64,000 nucleotides of DNA from Methanobacteriota archaeon (GTDB lineage: Archaea; Halobacteriota; Methanomicrobia; Methanomicrobiales; Methanoculleaceae), in the NCBI GenBank assembly GCA_023393455.1, contig JAEWLJ010000027.1:25535-89534 (forward strand), written 5' to 3'. This document shows positions 62,155 through 64,000 of the stretch, one piece after another. The translations under genes were made by a program, and so were the position numbers. The first letter of the stretch is position 1; each line of letters starts with the position of its first letter. The notes below the pieces were generated by a model. That model was not told the DNA's origin. It saw nothing but the letters and a program-made list of their open reading frames with translations, and did not search any database.

Positions 62155-62503
62155 TGAAGAGTGGGAGGAGTAAGCCTCCTTCTGTTCTGTGCGGCATTCA
62201 GCTACGCGCCATACCTGGGCGGATACCAGACGATCCATATGCCCTATTCTGGCTTGCACCCGCAGGGATTCACCGTTTCATCGTTTCCCGCCGCTACGTT
62301 CAACGAGTTGCGCGGAGACCCGCGCCGCTCGCCCCCGGATGGGGGCTCGATCGTTTCATCACTGACGGCGGGCCGTGTCGTTTCTGTGTCATTGCCGTGA
62401 CTCTCGCCACCCGCACTTGCATGCGGCTGCGTGTCTGGCCGGTGGGAGGACTTTCCTCAGCGGCACAAGCATGTGCCACCGTCGGCCGCACTCTCCCTCT
62501 CCC
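62155..62503 (-). ncRNA. rnpB: RNase P RNA, archaeal type
   Basis: On the minus strand the sequence has the universal 5' core GAGGAAAGTCC (62448-62458) and the 3' core ACAGAAGGAGGCTTAC (62170-62185), which form the P4 region of RNase P RNA. TGGGAG near 62503 pairs with CTCCCA near 62160 as helix P1. Hairpins such as GTGGCACATGCTTGTGCC lie between. The length of about 349 bases fits archaeal forms. A TATA box at 62521-62533 is in the right place. It processes tRNA 5' ends. Reading frames here are spurious. Ends are approximate. Confidence 0.93.
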
Positions 62504-62520
62504 ATGTAATATCCGTCGCG

Positions 62521-62533
62521 AAAGTATATACCC
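62521..62533 (-). promoter_or_regulatory. TATA box of rnpB
   Basis: GGGTATATACTTT on the minus strand lies about 25 bases before the inferred 5' end of the RNase P RNA. Confidence 0.65.
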
Positions 62534-62670
62534 GTGCGGGTGCTCCGCCTGGGTCCATCCGTAGCCGCCGGAAATGCGGCCGTTCTGCCAGGGTTTCCCA
62601 TTCCGCCGCGCATACCGCGACAGCAGATAGACATATATACTGGTTTCGGGGTCTTACCATTGGCGTTATC

Positions 62671-63231
62671 ATGGGGGGAAGCGACGCTCATACATACCTG
62701 GAGCTTGCGGCGATCGTTACGGCGCTCATTGCCGTCACCACACTCTTCTCGCTCGTCTCGCTCGGGACGAACGGTGTGACGGGGAGTTCCCCGTCCGATT
62801 CGGGCATATACCCCGTCTGCGCCGCAGACGAGCCGTATCTAGAGCAGGCCGGGGAGGTCACCGGCTCCTCGTCGGTTCCGGGGCACTCCGGCACCTTCGT
62901 CGATACCGTCGCCGTCCGCGTCGCCCATACCGGAGAAGGCGAGCCGGTCGACCTTGCCCGGACCACCGTGACGGTCATGGCAGGGACCTACCTCGAGATC
63001 CTCGCCCCGTCCGGGGACATCCCCCTGCAACCGGGAACGTGGTCGGCGGCAACGGACCGGGGCGACAACCTCCTTGGTGCCGGGGAAGAGTGCATGATCC
63101 ACCTCCACCTCGACCGCCCCATCCCCGTGGGCGAGTCCCTGACCGTTCTGGTGCGGCCCGAGGGCAACGCGCCCTGCTCCATCACCAGCCCGGCCGGTGC
63201 TCTCGCTTCCTCTTCCCCCGGGAAAGACTAA
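62671..63231 (+). CDS. Archaellin-like (type IV pilin-like) surface protein
   Basis: The 186-residue protein starts with a short polar stretch and one hydrophobic helix (YLELAAIVTALIAVTTLFSLVSLGTN) that resembles the mature N-terminus of archaellins (xGLEAAIVLIAFVVVAAVFSYVVL). The C-terminal beta domain (EPVDLARTTVTVMAG...NLLGAGEECMIHLHLDRPIPVGESLTVLVRPEGNAPCSITSPAG) also has the archaellin layout. The basic preflagellin leader is missing from ATG 62671. A TATA box (CATATATAC, 62632-62640) lies about 35 bases upstream. It may be a minor pilin or a surface protein rather than the main filament. Confidence 0.7.
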   Translation: MGGSDAHTYLELAAIVTALIAVTTLFSLVSLGTNGVTGSSPSDSGIYPVCAADEPYLEQAGEVTGSSSVPGHSGTFVDTVAVRVAHTGEGEPVDLARTTVTVMAGTYLEILAPSGDIPLQPGTWSAATDRGDNLLGAGEECMIHLHLDRPIPVGESLTVLVRPEGNAPCSITSPAGALASSSPGKD

Positions 63232-63260
63232 AAGTATACAATATCATACAACCCATTTTG

Positions 63261-63827
63261 ATGGAAATGCTGACCCCGGAAGAAGGCAGAACGGCAGTTC
63301 GACTGGCACGCAAAGCCATCGAGAAGGCCGTCGACGGTGAACAGATGGTGCTGCCCGATCTCCCCGAGGTCTTCAGGGAGAAACGCGGCGTCTTCGTCAC
63401 GATCAAGCGGCAGGGACGTCTCCGTGGATGCATCGGCCTCCCGTACCCGGTAAAGCCGCTCGGGGACGCGATCGTCGAGGCGGCCGTCTCGGCTGCTCTT
63501 GAGGATCCCCGGTTCCCGCCGGTATCGCGGCCGGAACTCGCCGACCTCGATCTCGAGGTGACGGTGCTCACGCTCCCCCGGGCGCTCGACTGCCTGCCGG
63601 AGGAGCGCCCCGCCTGCGTTGAGGTCGGGAAGCACGGCCTGATCGTCAGCGGCCTCGGGAGGGGAGGTCTCCTCCTCCCGCAGGTCCCGACCGAGTACGG
63701 CTGGAGCAGCAGGGAGTTCCTCGACCAGACCTGCGTCAAGGCCGGGCTTCCGCCCGGGTGCTGGAAGCGCGGCGACGTTGCCGTGCAGTCGTTTGAGGGG
63801 CAGATATTTGAAGAAAAGGCGGTTTAA
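63261..63827 (+). CDS. AMMECR1-domain protein
   Basis: The 188-residue protein is a full AMMECR1 domain: TPEEGRTAVRLARKAIEKAV, GVFVTIKRQGRLRGCIGLPYPVKPLGDAIVEAAVSAALEDPRFPPVS, LDLEVTVLTLP, and VGKHGLIVSGLGRGGLLLPQVPTEYGWSSREFLDQTCVKAGLPPGCW. The LRGCIG motif with its Cys is conserved and thought to be an active or binding site. The biochemical role is not settled; archaeal members are often found with radical-SAM or Memo proteins. It is followed by tgtA after 5 bases. Confidence 0.93.
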   Translation: MEMLTPEEGRTAVRLARKAIEKAVDGEQMVLPDLPEVFREKRGVFVTIKRQGRLRGCIGLPYPVKPLGDAIVEAAVSAALEDPRFPPVSRPELADLDLEVTVLTLPRALDCLPEERPACVEVGKHGLIVSGLGRGGLLLPQVPTEYGWSSREFLDQTCVKAGLPPGCWKRGDVAVQSFEGQIFEEKAV

Positions 63828-63832
63828 CTCGA

Positions 63833-64000
63833 ATGACAATTACGTTTGAGGTCATACACAAAGATATTGCGGGACGGGTCGGCAAACTCAGGGTGAACGA
63901 TAAAACAGTCCGGACGCCCGCGCTCCTCCCCGTCGTCAATCCCCCCCGCCCCCGGGGGACCCCCCGGGGGGTGGCGGGGGTGGGGGGCGCAGCGCGGGTC
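63833..64000 (+). CDS. tgtA: Archaeal tRNA-guanine transglycosylase TgtA, start only
   Basis: The gene begins MTITFEVIHKDIAGRVGKLR and VNDKTVRTPALLPVVNP, as in archaeal TgtA, which swaps guanine 15 in tRNA for preQ0. After codon 37 the reading becomes PPRPRGTPRGVAGVGGAARV, encoded by an extreme G/C tract that does not look like TgtA. The window ends there. The ArcS-like protein at 22935-23810 would act after this enzyme. Confidence 0.75.
   Translation, partial: MTITFEVIHKDIAGRVGKLRVNDKTVRTPALLPVVNPPRPRGTPRGVAGVGGAARV
63926..64000. repeat. G/C-rich tract breaking tgtA
   Basis: The stretch is composed of alternating C and G runs (CCCCCCCGCCCCCGGGGG, CCCCCCGGGGGG, then GTGGCGGGGGTGGGGGGCGC). 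It resembles the third arm and the GGTGGGGGG segment of the dispersed repeat and is unlike normal coding sequence. It may be a repeat copy inserted in tgtA or an assembly edge. Confidence 0.5.

Noticed and set aside
62161..62564. Several reading frames of 60-136 codons on both strands
   Set aside because: They overlap the RNase P RNA gene, whose core sequences and promoter explain the region.

Overview
The window is GC-rich archaeal DNA from a hydrogenotrophic methanogen, most likely of the order Methanomicrobiales and Methanoculleus-like (an inference, no database was searched). Supporting signs are a YcaO-TfuA pair of the kind that thioamidates methyl-coenzyme M reductase, a form III RuBisCO, two proteasome-activating nucleotidases, an MBF1-type factor, the archaeal ADTH route to aromatic amino acids, an archaeal RNase P RNA, a tgtA start, PGF-CTERM-like surface proteins and TATA-box promoters with many leaderless or near-leaderless genes.

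Layout. 1-9.5 kb: three sensor proteins (a multi-PAS/GAF histidine kinase cut by the window edge, a decayed PAS protein with two frame breaks, a MASE3-PAS kinase), a cupin lipoprotein, a Zn/Cd P1B-ATPase and small envelope proteins. 9.5-16.5 kb: PGF-CTERM-like envelope proteins, an ABC-2 exporter with a NEW3-type surface partner, a PIN-like protein and a FemAB-like transferase. 16.7-20 kb: an operon of a ThiF/MoeB E1-like enzyme, a ThiS/MoaD carrier, MoaE, YcaO and TfuA. 20-24.5 kb: hydrolase, RuBisCO, an ArcS-core protein, a rubrerythrin-like protein. 24.6-30.9 kb: an overlapping uvrA-uvrC-uvrB operon. 31-36 kb: a broken PspC gene, RecQ, an N-formylglutamate amidohydrolase family protein, a transporter remnant, peroxiredoxin, CNNM/HlyC transporter. 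36.5-41.9 kb: FKBP lipoprotein, a 1064-residue TPR protein, double rubredoxin, J-domain protein, DUF126 protein. 42-47.7 kb: two PAN ATPases flanking a GNAT enzyme and a hydrolase, then MBF1. 47.8-57 kb: an eight-gene aromatic amino acid operon, with aroD convergent to it. 57-64 kb: proC, a U32-family protein, tpiA, an HTH-CBS regulator, rnpB (hidden under spurious frames), an archaellin-like protein, an AMMECR1 protein and the start of tgtA.

The aromatic operon supplies almost the whole path from ADTH to chorismate and on from prephenate to the phenylalanine and tyrosine precursors; chorismate mutase and the aminotransferases are not in the window. Its leader holds small frames rich in Phe/Tyr/Trp and a hairpin that overlaps the first ribosome binding site, which suggests translation-dependent control.

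The most unusual signals are: (1) a dispersed, highly structured intergenic repeat of about 127-146 bp with ends TATCGCCA...TGGCGATA, in five copies plus reduced relatives, whose internal stems change in a compensatory way; (2) the aromatic-rich leader; (3) a PspC gene whose N-terminal half lies on the opposite strand to its C-terminal half, as expected for a roughly 120-bp inversion; (4) a 24-bp near-perfect palindrome between divergent genes at 41.9 kb; and (5) a G/C tract that breaks the tgtA reading at the window edge.
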